From NCBI RefSeq assembly GCF_003264855.1, contig NZ_NFZS01000001.1, positions 434,001 through 498,000 of the forward strand: DNA of 64,000 nucleotides, written 5' to 3'. The notes beneath the pieces were generated by a model. The model ran no database searches and was not told the origin of the DNA. It saw only the letters and a program-made list of their open reading frames with translations. The position numbers and the translations under genes are program-made. The DNA is from Dyella jiangningensis (GTDB taxonomy: Bacteria > Pseudomonadota > Gammaproteobacteria > Xanthomonadales > Rhodanobacteraceae). Positions 16,536 through 25,567 of the stretch are shown here, piece after piece; the first letter of the stretch is position 1, and every line of letters starts with the position of its first letter.

Positions 16536-18022
16536 GTCGCAAGCCCGAACTGTCGTTCTGGCAGATCTGGAACATGTGCTTCGGGTTCCTCGGCATCCAG
16601 TTCGGCTTTGCGCTGCAGAATGCCAATGTCAGCCGCATCTTCCAGACCTTGGGCGCGGACGTGGGCGACATCCCGATCCTGTGGGTGGCCGCGCCGTTCT
16701 CCGGGCTGATCGTGCAGCCGATCATCGGCTATCTCTCCGATCGCACCTGGACGCGGCTGGGGCGTCGTCGCCCGTATTTCCTGATCGGCGCCGTGCTGTC
16801 GACGCTGGCGCTGCTGTGGATGCCCAATTCGCCAACGTTGTGGATCGCGGCAGGATTGCTGTGGATCATGGATGCCTCCATCAACATTTCGATGGAACCG
16901 TTCCGCGCGTTCGTGGGCGACCAGCTGCCGCCGCGCCAGCGTCCGAACGGCTACGCCATGCAGAGCTTCTTCATCGGCGTGGGCTCGGTGGTCGCGTCGC
17001 TGCTGCCGTGGCTGCTGGCCAAGCTGGGCGTGAGCAACACGGCGGCCGAGGGCGGCATTCCCGACACGGTGAAATATGCGTTCTACCTCGGCGGCGCCGT
17101 GCTGCTGGGTTCGGTGTTGTGGACGGTGTTGTCCACGCGCGAATACCCGCCCGAGGAATTGAGTGCTTTCGCCGACAGTCCCGCTGATGCGCATGCCACC
17201 AGCGATGTATCGCGTGGCTGGCGCGTGGGCCTGGTGCTGGGCGTGATGGGTGCGTTGCTGTTGGCGGCTATCCGCTATTACACGCTGGAGAAGGAGCTCT
17301 ACCTGCTCGCGGGCGGCCTGATCCTGTTCGGCGGCTTGTTTGCGTGGCTGTCGATCACGCGCAGCGGCGGCATGTTGCGCCAGGTGATGGGCGACCTCTA
17401 CGGCATGCCCACCTCCATGCGTCAGCTCGCATGGGTGCAGCTGTTCTCGTGGTTCGCGCTGTTCGCGCTGTGGATCTACACCACGGCCGCCGTGACAGCC
17501 GTGCACTACGGCACCAGCGACACGCATTCGGCGCTCTACAACGAAGGCGCCAACTGGGTGGGCGTGTTGTTCGCCGCCTACAACGGTTTCGCCGCCGTGG
17601 CGGCCGTGGCAATCCCGTGGATGGTGCGCAAGCTGGGCCTGCGCATGAGCCACCTGGTCAACCTGTGGCTGGGCGGCGCGGGGCTGCTGTCGTTCCTGCT
17701 GATCCGCGACCCGCACTGGCTGCTGCTGTCGATGGTGGGCGTGGGCTTTGCGTGGGCGTCGATCCTGTCGCTGCCCTATGCGCTGCTGTCGGACAACCTG
17801 CCGGCGGCGAAGATGGGCGTGTACATGGGCATCTTCAATTTCTTCATCGTGATCCCGCAGCTGCTGGCCGCGAGCGTGCTGGGGCTGCTGCTGCGGCTGT
17901 TCTTCCACGGCCAGGCGATCTGGGCGCTGGCGATGGGTGGCGCGAGCCTGGTCATCGCGGGGCTGTGCACGTTGCGCGTGGCGGAGCCGGCGGGACAGCT
18001 GTCATCCGCACCGGCGCGCTGA
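16532..18022 (+). CDS. MFS sugar porter (SLC45/sucrose-maltose type)
   Basis: 496 residues with about twelve membrane helices; start at 16532 overlaps the previous gene by four bases (ATGA). The loop after helix 2 has DRTWTRLGRRRPYFL, the signature of the SLC45/GPH-type proton-coupled disaccharide porters, and FQTLGAD and NISMEPFRAFVGD fit the same group. It should carry maltose and short maltodextrins from periplasm to cytoplasm, where the GH13 alpha-glucosidase at 5246-6868 can split them. It is the last gene of the operon; a REP pair follows, then the convergent lacI-type gene. Confidence 0.9.
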   Translation: MSRKPELSFWQIWNMCFGFLGIQFGFALQNANVSRIFQTLGADVGDIPILWVAAPFSGLIVQPIIGYLSDRTWTRLGRRRPYFLIGAVLSTLALLWMPNSPTLWIAAGLLWIMDASINISMEPFRAFVGDQLPPRQRPNGYAMQSFFIGVGSVVASLLPWLLAKLGVSNTAAEGGIPDTVKYAFYLGGAVLLGSVLWTVLSTREYPPEELSAFADSPADAHATSDVSRGWRVGLVLGVMGALLLAAIRYYTLEKELYLLAGGLILFGGLFAWLSITRSGGMLRQVMGDLYGMPTSMRQLAWVQLFSWFALFALWIYTTAAVTAVHYGTSDTHSALYNEGANWVGVLFAAYNGFAAVAAVAIPWMVRKLGLRMSHLVNLWLGGAGLLSFLLIRDPHWLLLSMVGVGFAWASILSLPYALLSDNLPAAKMGVYMGIFNFFIVIPQLLAASVLGLLLRLFFHGQAIWALAMGGASLVIAGLCTLRVAEPAGQLSSAPAR

Positions 18023-18047
18023 TTCCCACGTGCACTCCCTGTTTTTT

Positions 18048-18171
18048 GTAGGAGCGCACCCAGTGCGCGACCGCCGCGCATAAGGTTCGCCGATGCATCG
18101 GGTTTCCATCGTGAGGCGAAGGTTCAGCGTCGGCGCTTCGTAGGCTTATCGCGCACTGGGTGCGCTCCTAC
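18048..18171. repeat. GTAG REP-like inverted pair
   Basis: GTAGGAGCGCACCCAGTGCG on the left and its inverse ending in CTAC on the right, 80 bp apart, placed between the convergent MFS porter and lacI-family genes. It may also act as a two-way 3' end structure. Confidence 0.9.
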
Positions 18172-18189
18172 AGTGGGTTGGCTCGCCGC

Positions 18190-19224
18190 TCAGCGCGGCC
18201 TCACACTCGACTTACGCACCACCAGTTTCGCCGGCATCATCGCGCTTTCCGCCGGTTCGCCGCGGATCAGCCGCAGCAGGTTGTCGACCAGGATCTCGCC
18301 GGCCTGCTTGGTGTCCTGCAGCACCGTGGTCAGCGGCGGATTGACGAAGCTCGCCATCGGGATATCGTCGAAGCCAGCCAATGCCACGTCGTCGGGCACC
18401 TTCAATCCGTGGTCCGCAAGCGCGCGCATGGCGCCGATGGCGATCAGGTCGCTCGCGGCGAACACGGCATCGAAAGCGACGCCACGCGCGAGCAGTGTTT
18501 CCAGCGCGTCATAGCCGGAGCGTTCGGTGCTCTCGGCATTCACCTGCAGCACGGATTCCACGTCCAGGCCGGCATCGGCCAGTGCCTGCGTGTAGCCGCG
18601 ATAGCGGTCGAAGAACTCGGGGTAATGGCTGGAAGCGTCACCGAGGAAGGCGATGCGACGGCAACCCTGTTCAACCAGGTGCGTCGTGACGGCGAGGCCG
18701 CCGCTGATGTTGTCGCAGCCCACGGAGATGTCCGGCTGGTCCGGCAGCACCGCGCCCCAGCGCACGCAATGCGTGCCCTGGTCGACCAGCTTCTTCAGCT
18801 TGTCGCAGATGGCGAGGTAGTCGCCGTAGCCGAGCAGGATGATGCCGTCCGCCTTCTTGCTGTCCGCGTAATCGGCATGCCAGTCGTGCGAGAACTGCTG
18901 GAACGAGATCAGCAGGTCATGGCCGCGTTGCGCGCTGGCGCGGGTGATCGAACCCAGCATGGACAGGAAGAACGGGTTGATGTGCGAGTCATCGGCCGTC
19001 GGGTCTTCGAACAGCAGCAGCGCCAGCGTGCCGGTATGGCGCGCACGCAGGCTGGAAGCATTCTTGTCGACCTTGTAGTTCAGCTCGTCCACCGCCGCCT
19101 GGATGCGCCGGCGCGTCTCCTCGTTCACCAGCGGGCTGCCGCGCAGCGCGCGTGAGACCGTCGACTGGGAGACGCCGGCCAGGTGGGCGATATCGAATGA
19201 GGTGACTTTTCCCTTGATCTGCAC
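18190..19224 (-). CDS. LacI-family transcriptional regulator of the maltodextrin locus
   Basis: 344 residues from a GTG at 19224; no ATG lies close to the helix-turn-helix and the open frame further upstream has no LacI similarity. The N-terminal DNA-binding helix pair reads FDIAHLAGVSQSTVSRAL, with the hinge ELNYKVDKNASSLRA, followed by a periplasmic-binding-protein-like ligand domain (TGTLALLLFED to AGFDDIPMASFVNPPLTTV). Neighbourhood and the paired palindromes at 6972 and 7189 suggest it controls the GH13/TonB receptor divergon, with a maltooligosaccharide as inducer; not shown by sequence. Sometimes such genes are called malR or malI. Confidence 0.9.
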   Translation of the reverse strand: MQIKGKVTSFDIAHLAGVSQSTVSRALRGSPLVNEETRRRIQAAVDELNYKVDKNASSLRARHTGTLALLLFEDPTADDSHINPFFLSMLGSITRASAQRGHDLLISFQQFSHDWHADYADSKKADGIILLGYGDYLAICDKLKKLVDQGTHCVRWGAVLPDQPDISVGCDNISGGLAVTTHLVEQGCRRIAFLGDASSHYPEFFDRYRGYTQALADAGLDVESVLQVNAESTERSGYDALETLLARGVAFDAVFAASDLIAIGAMRALADHGLKVPDDVALAGFDDIPMASFVNPPLTTVLQDTKQAGEILVDNLLRLIRGEPAESAMMPAKLVVRKSSVRPR

Positions 19225-19343
19225 GCGGCCATGACCCCTGGAGGCAATACCGGCCGAATCCCTGTGGCCAGACGGTTGGATGGCAAATCCTAGCGGCTTG
19301 AGTGCTCGCTGTCCTTTCGCCGGACCAGCGCGGGAACCGGGCA

Positions 19344-19462
19344 AAAAAATGCCCCGAGGATTAGGGGGGAATCCTCGGGGCCGGGTGGAAGCGAAACCCA
19401 GGGGAGAGGTTCGCTTGCCGGGTGGCTCATCCAGGGAGGTGGGTGAGCCGGTTGGATGCCGT
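19344..19462 (-). ncRNA. Candidate small RNA with three C-rich hairpin loops (sX13-like)
   Basis: Read on the minus strand there are three stem-loops in a row. Hairpin 1 (19449-19424): GGCTCA/TGAGCC with loop containing CCTCCC. Hairpin 2 (19416-19389): AAGCGAACC pairing with GGTTTCGCTT-like bases, loop TCTCCCCT. Hairpin 3 (19380-19352): an 11-bp stem CCCCGAGGATT/AATCCTCGGGG, loop CCCCCCT, then CATTTTTTT, a good terminator. Each loop presents a run of C. The Xanthomonas small RNA sX13 is known for three stem-loops with C-rich loops and for lying downstream of polA; here the next gene upstream on this strand is polA. The 5' end is a guess from sX13's length (~115 nt); no clear promoter was found. 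Confidence 0.72.
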
Positions 19463-19641
19463 TGCGCGCATCCGTGGATTAAGAACGCGCCACGCGGCAA
19501 AAGTTGCACTCGGCAGCGCGATTTTGTTTGGGTGGGATTCATTTGACGAAATTCAAACGAATGGGTGTGCTTCGAGGATTCGGTTACTTGATGAGGCCGG
19601 ATCGAGGCGTCGCGGGCCCTTAATCTCGTCCACCTCCAACT

Positions 19642-20612
19642 GTAGGAGCGCACCCAGTGCGCGACAGCCTTTCGCGCCGGTCTTCATTCCTCGTTGTCGC
19701 GACGCGGGCCTGGGTCCAGTTTCATCCGTCTTCGATTGATGCGATGTCGCGATCTGGCTCGCCTGCCGCGGGCTTCCGGACCGCTGCCGCGGCCCGGGTC
19801 ACTTCTCTTTGCGTGGCCAAAGAGAAGTAACCAAGAGAAAGGCCACCCCGATGCCGCGCCCCTGCGGGGTCGCAGGCGGGAGGCGGGGTGGATCGACAGG
19901 GCATCCTGCACTGACGATCCACTGGCCGGCATCCATGCCGGCCACCCTGCGGGCTATTCCGCCTCCCGCCTGCTCGCGTCATAGGGGAGTGGAGGTCAAA
20001 GCCGGAGCCAAGAGCGGGGCTCTCTTCCCTGCAGGAGCGCACCCAGTGCGCGACCGCGGCGTGTCTATCGCCTCTGCGGTCGCGCACAGGGTGCGCTCCT
20101 ACAACGGAATTACGGCAACGATCTCTCACTGCGATGTGCCGCGCAGCGGCACGAGCCTTTCACCATTCCCCTGTGTGGCGGTGAGGGGTGGACGATGAGG
20201 CCCCGCAGGGGTGCCCGACAGGACGTCGGGCACTTTTCGTCCGGGCAGGAGCCCGGTCGAAAAGCCCGGCCGCCCCTCACGGACTGGCTGGGCAAAGCCC
20301 AGACAGCGCCATGCGGGGTGCCGTTCTCTTTGGTTACTTTCTGACGCGAAGCTAATCCCTGTGGGACTTGGGCAAGCAAGAGAAAGTAACCCGGGCCGCG
20401 GCAGCGGCTCGGAAGCCCGCCGTCCCACGGGGACTCTCTTCGGTCGCAGGCGAGCCCGGTCGCGATATCGCTACAACTGGAAACCGAGGCTTTTGGCTGT
20501 CTCGCTTCGCTCGCCCCTTCGGACGTTCTAGCGCTCCGCCTGGCTCCGCGCCGCACTAACTAGAAATGAAGACTGGCGCGAAAGGCTGTCGCGCACAGGG
20601 TGCGCTTCTACA
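19642..20612. repeat. Large imperfect inverted repeat with nested REP pair
   Basis: About 970 bp without a gene. The outer ~48 bp at 19641-19688 and 20564-20612 are near-perfect inverse copies and include a GTAG palindrome. Further in, 19746-19776 mirrors 20411-20475 (with a ~24-bp gap), 19770-19807 mirrors 20380-20417, and 19817-19850 mirrors 20313-20340 (the AAGTAACCAA segment). The centre, about 20127, lies near a REP pair. Open frames here, with translations such as KVTKE and REVTRAAAA, are spurious; such peptides turn up as hypothetical proteins wherever this repeat occurs. No transposase is present. Confidence 0.8.
20031..20102. repeat. GTAG-type REP pair inside the large inverted repeat
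   Basis: GCAGGAGCGCACCCAGTGCG and the inverse ending GGGTGCGCTCCTAC, 20-30 bp apart, near the centre of the larger symmetry. Confidence 0.85.
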
Positions 20613-20685
20613 GAGGTTGGGGAGAGGGAGGGTGATGCCGCGTGGAAACCGCGCCTCCATCAATCAGACCCTCCGGGAATGGCGC

Positions 20686-23439
20686 TCAGTGCGCCTCATC
20701 CCAATTAGTCCCCACTCCAGCCTCCACCAGCAGCGGCACCGACAACTGTGCCGCTCCCGACATGCGCTCGATCACGCCGGCGCGAACTTCATCGACGGCA
20801 TCCTTGCGCACCTCGAACACCAGTTCGTCGTGCACCTGCATCAGCATGTGGGCGTCGTCGTTACGCTGGCCCAACCAGCCATGCACCGCGATCATCGCGC
20901 GCTTGATGATGTCGGCGGCGGTGCCCTGCATCGGGGCGTTCACCGCCGCGCGTTCGGCGCCCGCGCGCAGGGCCTGGTTGCGGGAGGTGAGGTTTTCCAG
21001 GTACAGGCGGCGGCCGAACAGGGTTTCCACGTAGCCGTCGCGGTGGGCCTGCTGGCGGGTGGCGTCCATGAAGGCGTGCACGCCGGGGTAGCGGGCGAAG
21101 TAGCGGGCCATGTAGTCGCTGGCTTCGCCGCGGTCCACGCCGAGCTGGCGGGCCAGGCCGAAGGCGCTCATGCCGTACATCAGGCCGAAGTTGATCGCCT
21201 TGGCGGCGCGGCGCTGGTTCGCACTTACTTGCTCGGGCGCGAGGCCGAACACTTCGGCGGCCGTGGCGCGATGCACGTCGCCACCTTCGTGGAACGCCTT
21301 GAGCAGGCCTTCGTCGCCGGACAGGTGCGCCATGATGCGCAGCTCGATCTGCGAATAGTCCGCGGCCAGCACTACCCAGCCGTCCGGCGCCACGAAGGCC
21401 TGGCGGATACGCCGGCCTTCCTCGGTGCGCACGGGAATGTTCTGCAGGTTGGGATCGGACGAGGACACGCGTCCCGTCGCCACCGCGCCCTGGTGATAGC
21501 TGGTGTGCACGCGTCCAGTGCGCGGATTGACGATCTCCGCCAGCTTGTCGGTGTAGGTGGAGCGCAGCTTGGCGAGGCCGCGGTAGTCGAGGATCAGGCG
21601 CGGCAGCGGATGATCGTCGGCAATCGCTTCCAGCGCTTCCTCGTTGGTGGATGGCTGGCCGGTGGGCGTCTTCAGTTTGGCGGGCAGGCCCAGTTCGTCG
21701 AACAGGATGGCCTGCAGCTGCTTGGGCGAGTCGAGGCTGAACTCGCGGCCGAGTCCCTTCCATGCCTCCTGCTGCAGCTCGAGCATGCGCTTGCCGAGTT
21801 GCTGGCTCTGCGTGCGCAGGTTGTTCACGTCGATCAGCACGCCGCGTTGCTCCATCGAGGCGAGCACGGGCACCAGGGGAATCTCGATATTTTCGTACAC
21901 CGAACGCAGCGAAGGCGCGCTTTCCAGCTTGGGCCACAGCGCGTGATGCAGGCGCAGCGTGATGTCGGCATCTTCGGCGGCATAACGGCAGGCCGTATCG
22001 CAGTCCACCTGCGAGAACGCAATCTGCTTGGCGCCCTTGCCGGCGACTTCCTCGTACTTGATGGTTTCGTAGCCGAGGTATTTCCTGGCCAGCGAATCCA
22101 TGTCGTGGCGCGTGGCGGTCGCGTTCCACACGTAGGACTCCAGCATGGAGTCGTGCTTGAGCCCCTGCACGACGATGCCGTAGTGCGACAGGATGTTGAT
22201 GTCGTACTTGGCGTGCTGGCCGAGCTTGGGGCGGTTGGGATCTTCGAAGATCGGCTTCAGTGCGGCGAGCACCTGGTCGCGCGGCAATTGGGCGGGCGCG
22301 CCAGGGTAATCGTGGGTCAGCGGCACGTAGCAGGCATGGCCCGGTTCCACCGAGAGGCTGAGGCCGACGATGTCGGCCTGCATCGAATCGATCGAGGTGG
22401 TCTCGGTGTCGAACGCGATCAGCGGCGCGTTCGCAATCTTCGCCAGCCAGTGATCGAGCTGCGCCTGCGTGGTGACGAGCTCGTACTGTCCCTGCATGTT
22501 CAGCGCGGGAATATCGGCTTCCAACTCCACGATGGCCGGGGCCGGCGGGCTGGCCGGCGCCTCGGCGGCGGCACCTTCGCCGGAGGATGCCGCGGCCTCG
22601 GCTTCCAGGTCCTTGAGCGCCGCCTTGAACTCGTAGCGCCGGAACAGCTCGCGCAGTTCGTCCACGTGCTTGTCGCGCGGCGTGAGCCCGGTGACGGGCA
22701 GATCGAGCGAGACGTCGGTCTTGATCGTCACCAGCTGGCGCGACAGCGGCAGCTGCGGCAGCGCCGCGCGCAGGCTCTCGCCGATCTTGCCGCCGACCTT
22801 GTCGGCGTTGGCCATCAGGTTGTCGAGGTTGCCGTACTCGGCCAGCCACTTCGCCGCCGTCTTCGGGCCGCACTTGGGCACGCCGGGCACGTTGTCGACG
22901 GTATCGCCGGTGAGGGTGAGGAAATCGATGATCTGCGACGGCTGCACGCCGAACTTCTCCACCACGCCGGCGGTGTCGGTCGTGGTGTTGGTCATCGTGT
23001 TGACCAGCTGCACGCCGGGACGCACGAGTTGCGCGAGATCCTTGTCCGACGTGGAGATCTCCACCTCGATGCCTTGCACGCAGGCCTCTTCGGTCAGCGT
23101 GCCGATCACGTCGTCCGCTTCCACGCCATCCACGCGCAGGATCGGAAAGCCCAGCGCGCTCACGATGGCCAGCATCGGCTCGACCTGCGCACGCAGGTCA
23201 TCCGGCATCGGCGGGCGGTTGGCCTTGTACAGCTCATACAGCGCGTTGCGGAAAGTGGGCCCGGGCGCGTCGCTTACGAAGGCCACGTAGTCCGGCTTCG
23301 CCTTGAGCGTGGCGCGCAGCATGTTGACGATGCCGAACAGGGCGCCGGTCGGCTCGCCCTGCGAATTGCTGAGCGGCGGCAACGCGTGGAAGGCGCGGTA
23401 GAGATAGGACGAACCGTCGATGAGTATGAGCTTGGGCAT
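20686..23439 (-). CDS. polA: DNA polymerase I
   Basis: 917 residues from ATG 23439 (MPKLILIDGSSYLYRAF), the usual PolA opening; a longer frame upstream is not conserved in type. Three parts: 5'-3' exonuclease (about 1-300; VEADDVIGTL, SDKDLAQLV), a proofreading 3'-5' exonuclease with the DEDD residues kept (FDTETTS, and YAAEDADIT with its Tyr/Asp), and the polymerase domain (DYSQIELRIMAHLS motif A, RRAAKAINFGLMYG motif B, QVHDELVFEV motif C). So both exonucleases should be active. Fills gaps in repair and removes Okazaki primers. The repeat block and candidate small RNA lie downstream. No strong ribosome-binding site is visible. Confidence 0.97.
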   Translation of the reverse strand: MPKLILIDGSSYLYRAFHALPPLSNSQGEPTGALFGIVNMLRATLKAKPDYVAFVSDAPGPTFRNALYELYKANRPPMPDDLRAQVEPMLAIVSALGFPILRVDGVEADDVIGTLTEEACVQGIEVEISTSDKDLAQLVRPGVQLVNTMTNTTTDTAGVVEKFGVQPSQIIDFLTLTGDTVDNVPGVPKCGPKTAAKWLAEYGNLDNLMANADKVGGKIGESLRAALPQLPLSRQLVTIKTDVSLDLPVTGLTPRDKHVDELRELFRRYEFKAALKDLEAEAAASSGEGAAAEAPASPPAPAIVELEADIPALNMQGQYELVTTQAQLDHWLAKIANAPLIAFDTETTSIDSMQADIVGLSLSVEPGHACYVPLTHDYPGAPAQLPRDQVLAALKPIFEDPNRPKLGQHAKYDINILSHYGIVVQGLKHDSMLESYVWNATATRHDMDSLARKYLGYETIKYEEVAGKGAKQIAFSQVDCDTACRYAAEDADITLRLHHALWPKLESAPSLRSVYENIEIPLVPVLASMEQRGVLIDVNNLRTQSQQLGKRMLELQQEAWKGLGREFSLDSPKQLQAILFDELGLPAKLKTPTGQPSTNEEALEAIADDHPLPRLILDYRGLAKLRSTYTDKLAEIVNPRTGRVHTSYHQGAVATGRVSSSDPNLQNIPVRTEEGRRIRQAFVAPDGWVVLAADYSQIELRIMAHLSGDEGLLKAFHEGGDVHRATAAEVFGLAPEQVSANQRRAAKAINFGLMYGMSAFGLARQLGVDRGEASDYMARYFARYPGVHAFMDATRQQAHRDGYVETLFGRRLYLENLTSRNQALRAGAERAAVNAPMQGTAADIIKRAMIAVHGWLGQRNDDAHMLMQVHDELVFEVRKDAVDEVRAGVIERMSGAAQLSVPLLVEAGVGTNWDEAH

Positions 23440-23624
23440 AAGGGGGATTGTCGCATGGGGTGGCGGACGGCGTTTCGTTGGCCTGCAAGCGGTGCAACCT
23501 TGGACCCGCAACGCGGTCTGTTGCTGTCGGTTGGCCGCTAGACGCGGTGCTGTCGCAGGATGTCGGTTCACGAGCCACACCGGTGCCCGCTGCTATGCTC
23601 CACACCCTACAAGGAGGCCGTCAT

Positions 23625-24119
23625 ATGAAATCTGTCACGTGGCTTGTTGTGCTTGGCATGGCGGTCGCATCGAGTGTGCTGGCCCAGTCGGCCAGCCAGT
23701 TCCCGCCCGCGCCGCCGCCGCCGGGCATCAATGATCCGGGCGTCAAGGCCGTCGCGCCGCCCCCGCCGGCACCGGCAACCAAGCAGTCCTCGCCCGCGAC
23801 CTCGGCTGACACCTCGGCGACGCTGAGCCAGCCGGCGTCGTCCTCGCCGTCATCGCAGCCGCGTGACGCACGTGGCGAGGCGCCGCCGCAGGTCAGCGTG
23901 CACACCGAAGGCGACCAGACCATCCAGGAATACCGCCGCAGCGGCCAGCTCTACATGGTCGTGGTGACGTCGCGCGCCGGCATCACGCAGACCTACATGG
24001 TCGACCAGAAGGGTGCATGGACCAACCAGGCCGGCGAACCGGTGAAGCCGGTGATGTACAAGGTCATGGAGTGGGGCAAGAGCAAGTCCGCCGAAGACCA
24101 GGACAACGGCGGCAAGTAA
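23625..24119 (+). CDS. DUF2782 family exported protein
   Basis: 164 residues, ATG 23625 with AAGGAGG 8 bases upstream. Signal peptide 1-20 (ending SVLAQ). Residues 24-80 are Pro/Ala/Ser-rich and likely disordered. The C-terminal half (about 88-155) has the DUF2782 pattern: IQEYRRSGQLYMVVVTSRAG followed by a VDQKGAW stretch. Such genes often lie next to polA in gammaproteobacteria, as here where it diverges from polA across 185 bp. The molecular role is not known. Confidence 0.85.
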   Translation: MKSVTWLVVLGMAVASSVLAQSASQFPPAPPPPGINDPGVKAVAPPPPAPATKQSSPATSADTSATLSQPASSSPSSQPRDARGEAPPQVSVHTEGDQTIQEYRRSGQLYMVVVTSRAGITQTYMVDQKGAWTNQAGEPVKPVMYKVMEWGKSKSAEDQDNGGK

Positions 24120-24156
24120 GGCCCACGCCATTGAGCCCGCTTGCCGGAATGCCTGC

Positions 24157-24588
24157 ATGAACCCACGCGAGAGCTGGCTGCTGTTCGCACTGGGTTCGGC
24201 TTTTTTCGCGGCGCTCACCGCGCTGTTCGGCAAGCTGGGCGTGGCGGGCATCAATTCCAACCTCGCTACCTTCATCCGCACCATCGTCATCCTGCTGGTG
24301 ACGGCCGGCATCCTCAGCCTGCGCAACGAATGGGTGAAGCCCACCGGGCTCCCCACGAGCAGCTGGGTCTTCCTCGTGCTTTCGGGCATCGCCACCGGCT
24401 TGTCGTGGCTGTGCTACTACCGCGCGCTGCAGCTGGGGCCGGTGAGCAAGGTCGCGCCGATCGACAAGCTGAGCGTGGCCATCGCCATCGTGCTCGGCGT
24501 GCTGCTGCTGGGCGAGTCGCTGAGCTGGCCGCTGGTGATCGGTGGCGGCCTCATCGTGGCCGGCGCAATCGTGATCGCGGTGTTCTGA
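24157..24588 (+). CDS. EamA-family transporter, half-size
   Basis: 143 residues, five predicted membrane helices, one EamA unit (LGSAFFAALTALFGKLGV at the start, RALQLGPVSKVAPIDKLSV in the last third). Most EamA transporters carry two units; single-unit members work as dimers in the small-multidrug-resistance style. Full length for that subfamily, not a fragment. It follows the DUF2782 gene by 37 bp. Substrate unknown. Confidence 0.85.
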   Translation: MNPRESWLLFALGSAFFAALTALFGKLGVAGINSNLATFIRTIVILLVTAGILSLRNEWVKPTGLPTSSWVFLVLSGIATGLSWLCYYRALQLGPVSKVAPIDKLSVAIAIVLGVLLLGESLSWPLVIGGGLIVAGAIVIAVF

Positions 24589-24599
24589 ATCGACAGGCA

Positions 24600-25310
24600 T
24601 CATGCCTCGTCCAATTCCGGGTAGTGGCGGAAAATGCCGTCTTCGTTGAACGCCAGCCGCCGCGGCGAGGCGAGGTAAGCGGCAATGCGCGGTCGCTCGG
24701 CGACACGCTCGCGGAGCGCACGCAGGCGCGTCGTGCGGCGTTGCAGCCTCTTCATGGTGCGCGGGAAGGCGTACTCCAGGCCGGCCATCAGCTGGAACAG
24801 CGAAAGATCCACATAGGAGTTGCGCCGGCCCAGCGCGTGTCGTCCGTCGTTGTTCTCGAGGATCTGCTCGAAATAGCCGAGGAACTTGGGGATGCGTTCC
24901 TCGCGGAAGGATGCCGAGCGCTTGCGCGCTTCCGGCCGCTGGTCCTCGTAGTACTTCTCGACCGCCACCGGGTGATGCGTGTCGTGCGCCTCGGCGACGA
25001 TGTCGGTGATGGTGAGCTGCAACTGCAGCGCGTAGGTCTGGCTGGCGGCCGAGGCGGGAACCAAGCCATGGCGAGGCGCGAGGAAGCCGAGGATATTGGC
25101 CGTCTGTGCGATCACCTGCCGGCCCGCGCGCAGGAACGGTGGCGCAAAAGGCTGCGCGCCCGGCTGCTGGCCCCGCAGGAAGGGCATGATCGCCTCGTCG
25201 CCTTTTTCGCGCGCGACGTCGATGTATTCCGCACCCGCGTCTTCCAGTGCGAGTCGTACGAATTCCCCGCGGCCCTGGATGCCCGTCCAGTAATAGAGCT
25301 CATAGCGCAT
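24600..25310 (-). CDS. Glutathione S-transferase family protein
   Basis: 236 residues. N-terminal thioredoxin-like domain (YELYYWTGIQGRGEFVRLALEDAG; TANILGFLAPRHGL holds the position of the glutathione gamma-Glu site) and an alpha-helical C-terminal domain (YVDLSLFQLMAGLEYAFP). The opening resembles sigma/mu-type GSTs with a Tyr near residue 7. It converges with the EamA gene, 11 bp apart. Likely a detoxification enzyme; substrate unknown. Confidence 0.88.
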   Translation of the reverse strand: MRYELYYWTGIQGRGEFVRLALEDAGAEYIDVAREKGDEAIMPFLRGQQPGAQPFAPPFLRAGRQVIAQTANILGFLAPRHGLVPASAASQTYALQLQLTITDIVAEAHDTHHPVAVEKYYEDQRPEARKRSASFREERIPKFLGYFEQILENNDGRHALGRRNSYVDLSLFQLMAGLEYAFPRTMKRLQRRTTRLRALRERVAERPRIAAYLASPRRLAFNEDGIFRHYPELDEA

Positions 25311-25458
25311 GGGTGATTCCTCGGCAAAAACCGCAGGCTAAATGGCGCGCGTTCAACGGCGCGTATAGAAGGCCGAACGTCGAAGCCGTAGCGAGGGTGA
25401 CCGTGGGGTGCGCCGTGCGCGCGACTGCAACCTTGCAGCGTAATGACATGGTCGGGAT

Positions 25459-25542
25459 GTCGCGGACAGGGTGCGCTCCCACAGAAGATCTTCGCCGTCA
25501 CCGCATCACCACTGTAGGAGCGCACCCAGTGCGCGACCGCAG
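25459..25542. repeat. GTAG REP-like elements, reversed order
   Basis: An inverse copy (GGACAGGGTGCGCTCCCAC, 25462-25482) comes first and a forward copy starting GTAGGAGCGCACC at 25514 second, so the pair points outward, unlike the other pairs in the window. It lies between the GST start and the LysR stop. Confidence 0.85.
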
Positions 25543-25567
25543 CATCACACGTCTCCGCAGCCGACGC

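Noticed and set aside
19684..20559. Several 60-150-residue frames in the repeat block (for example with REVTRAAAA or KVTKE strings)
   Set aside because: They follow the inverted-repeat symmetry on both strands and encode no known fold; treated as non-coding repeat.
18048..20612. Repeated palindromes as a possible CRISPR array
   Set aside because: Copies are inverted pairs, scattered between genes, with no regular spacer length and no cas genes.
20566..23541. 991-residue plus-strand frame opposite polA
   Set aside because: Shadow of polA; no motif, and it begins in the repeat block.
24157..24588. The short EamA gene as a truncated transporter
   Set aside because: Single-unit EamA proteins of about 140 residues are a known full-length type, and the ends are clean.
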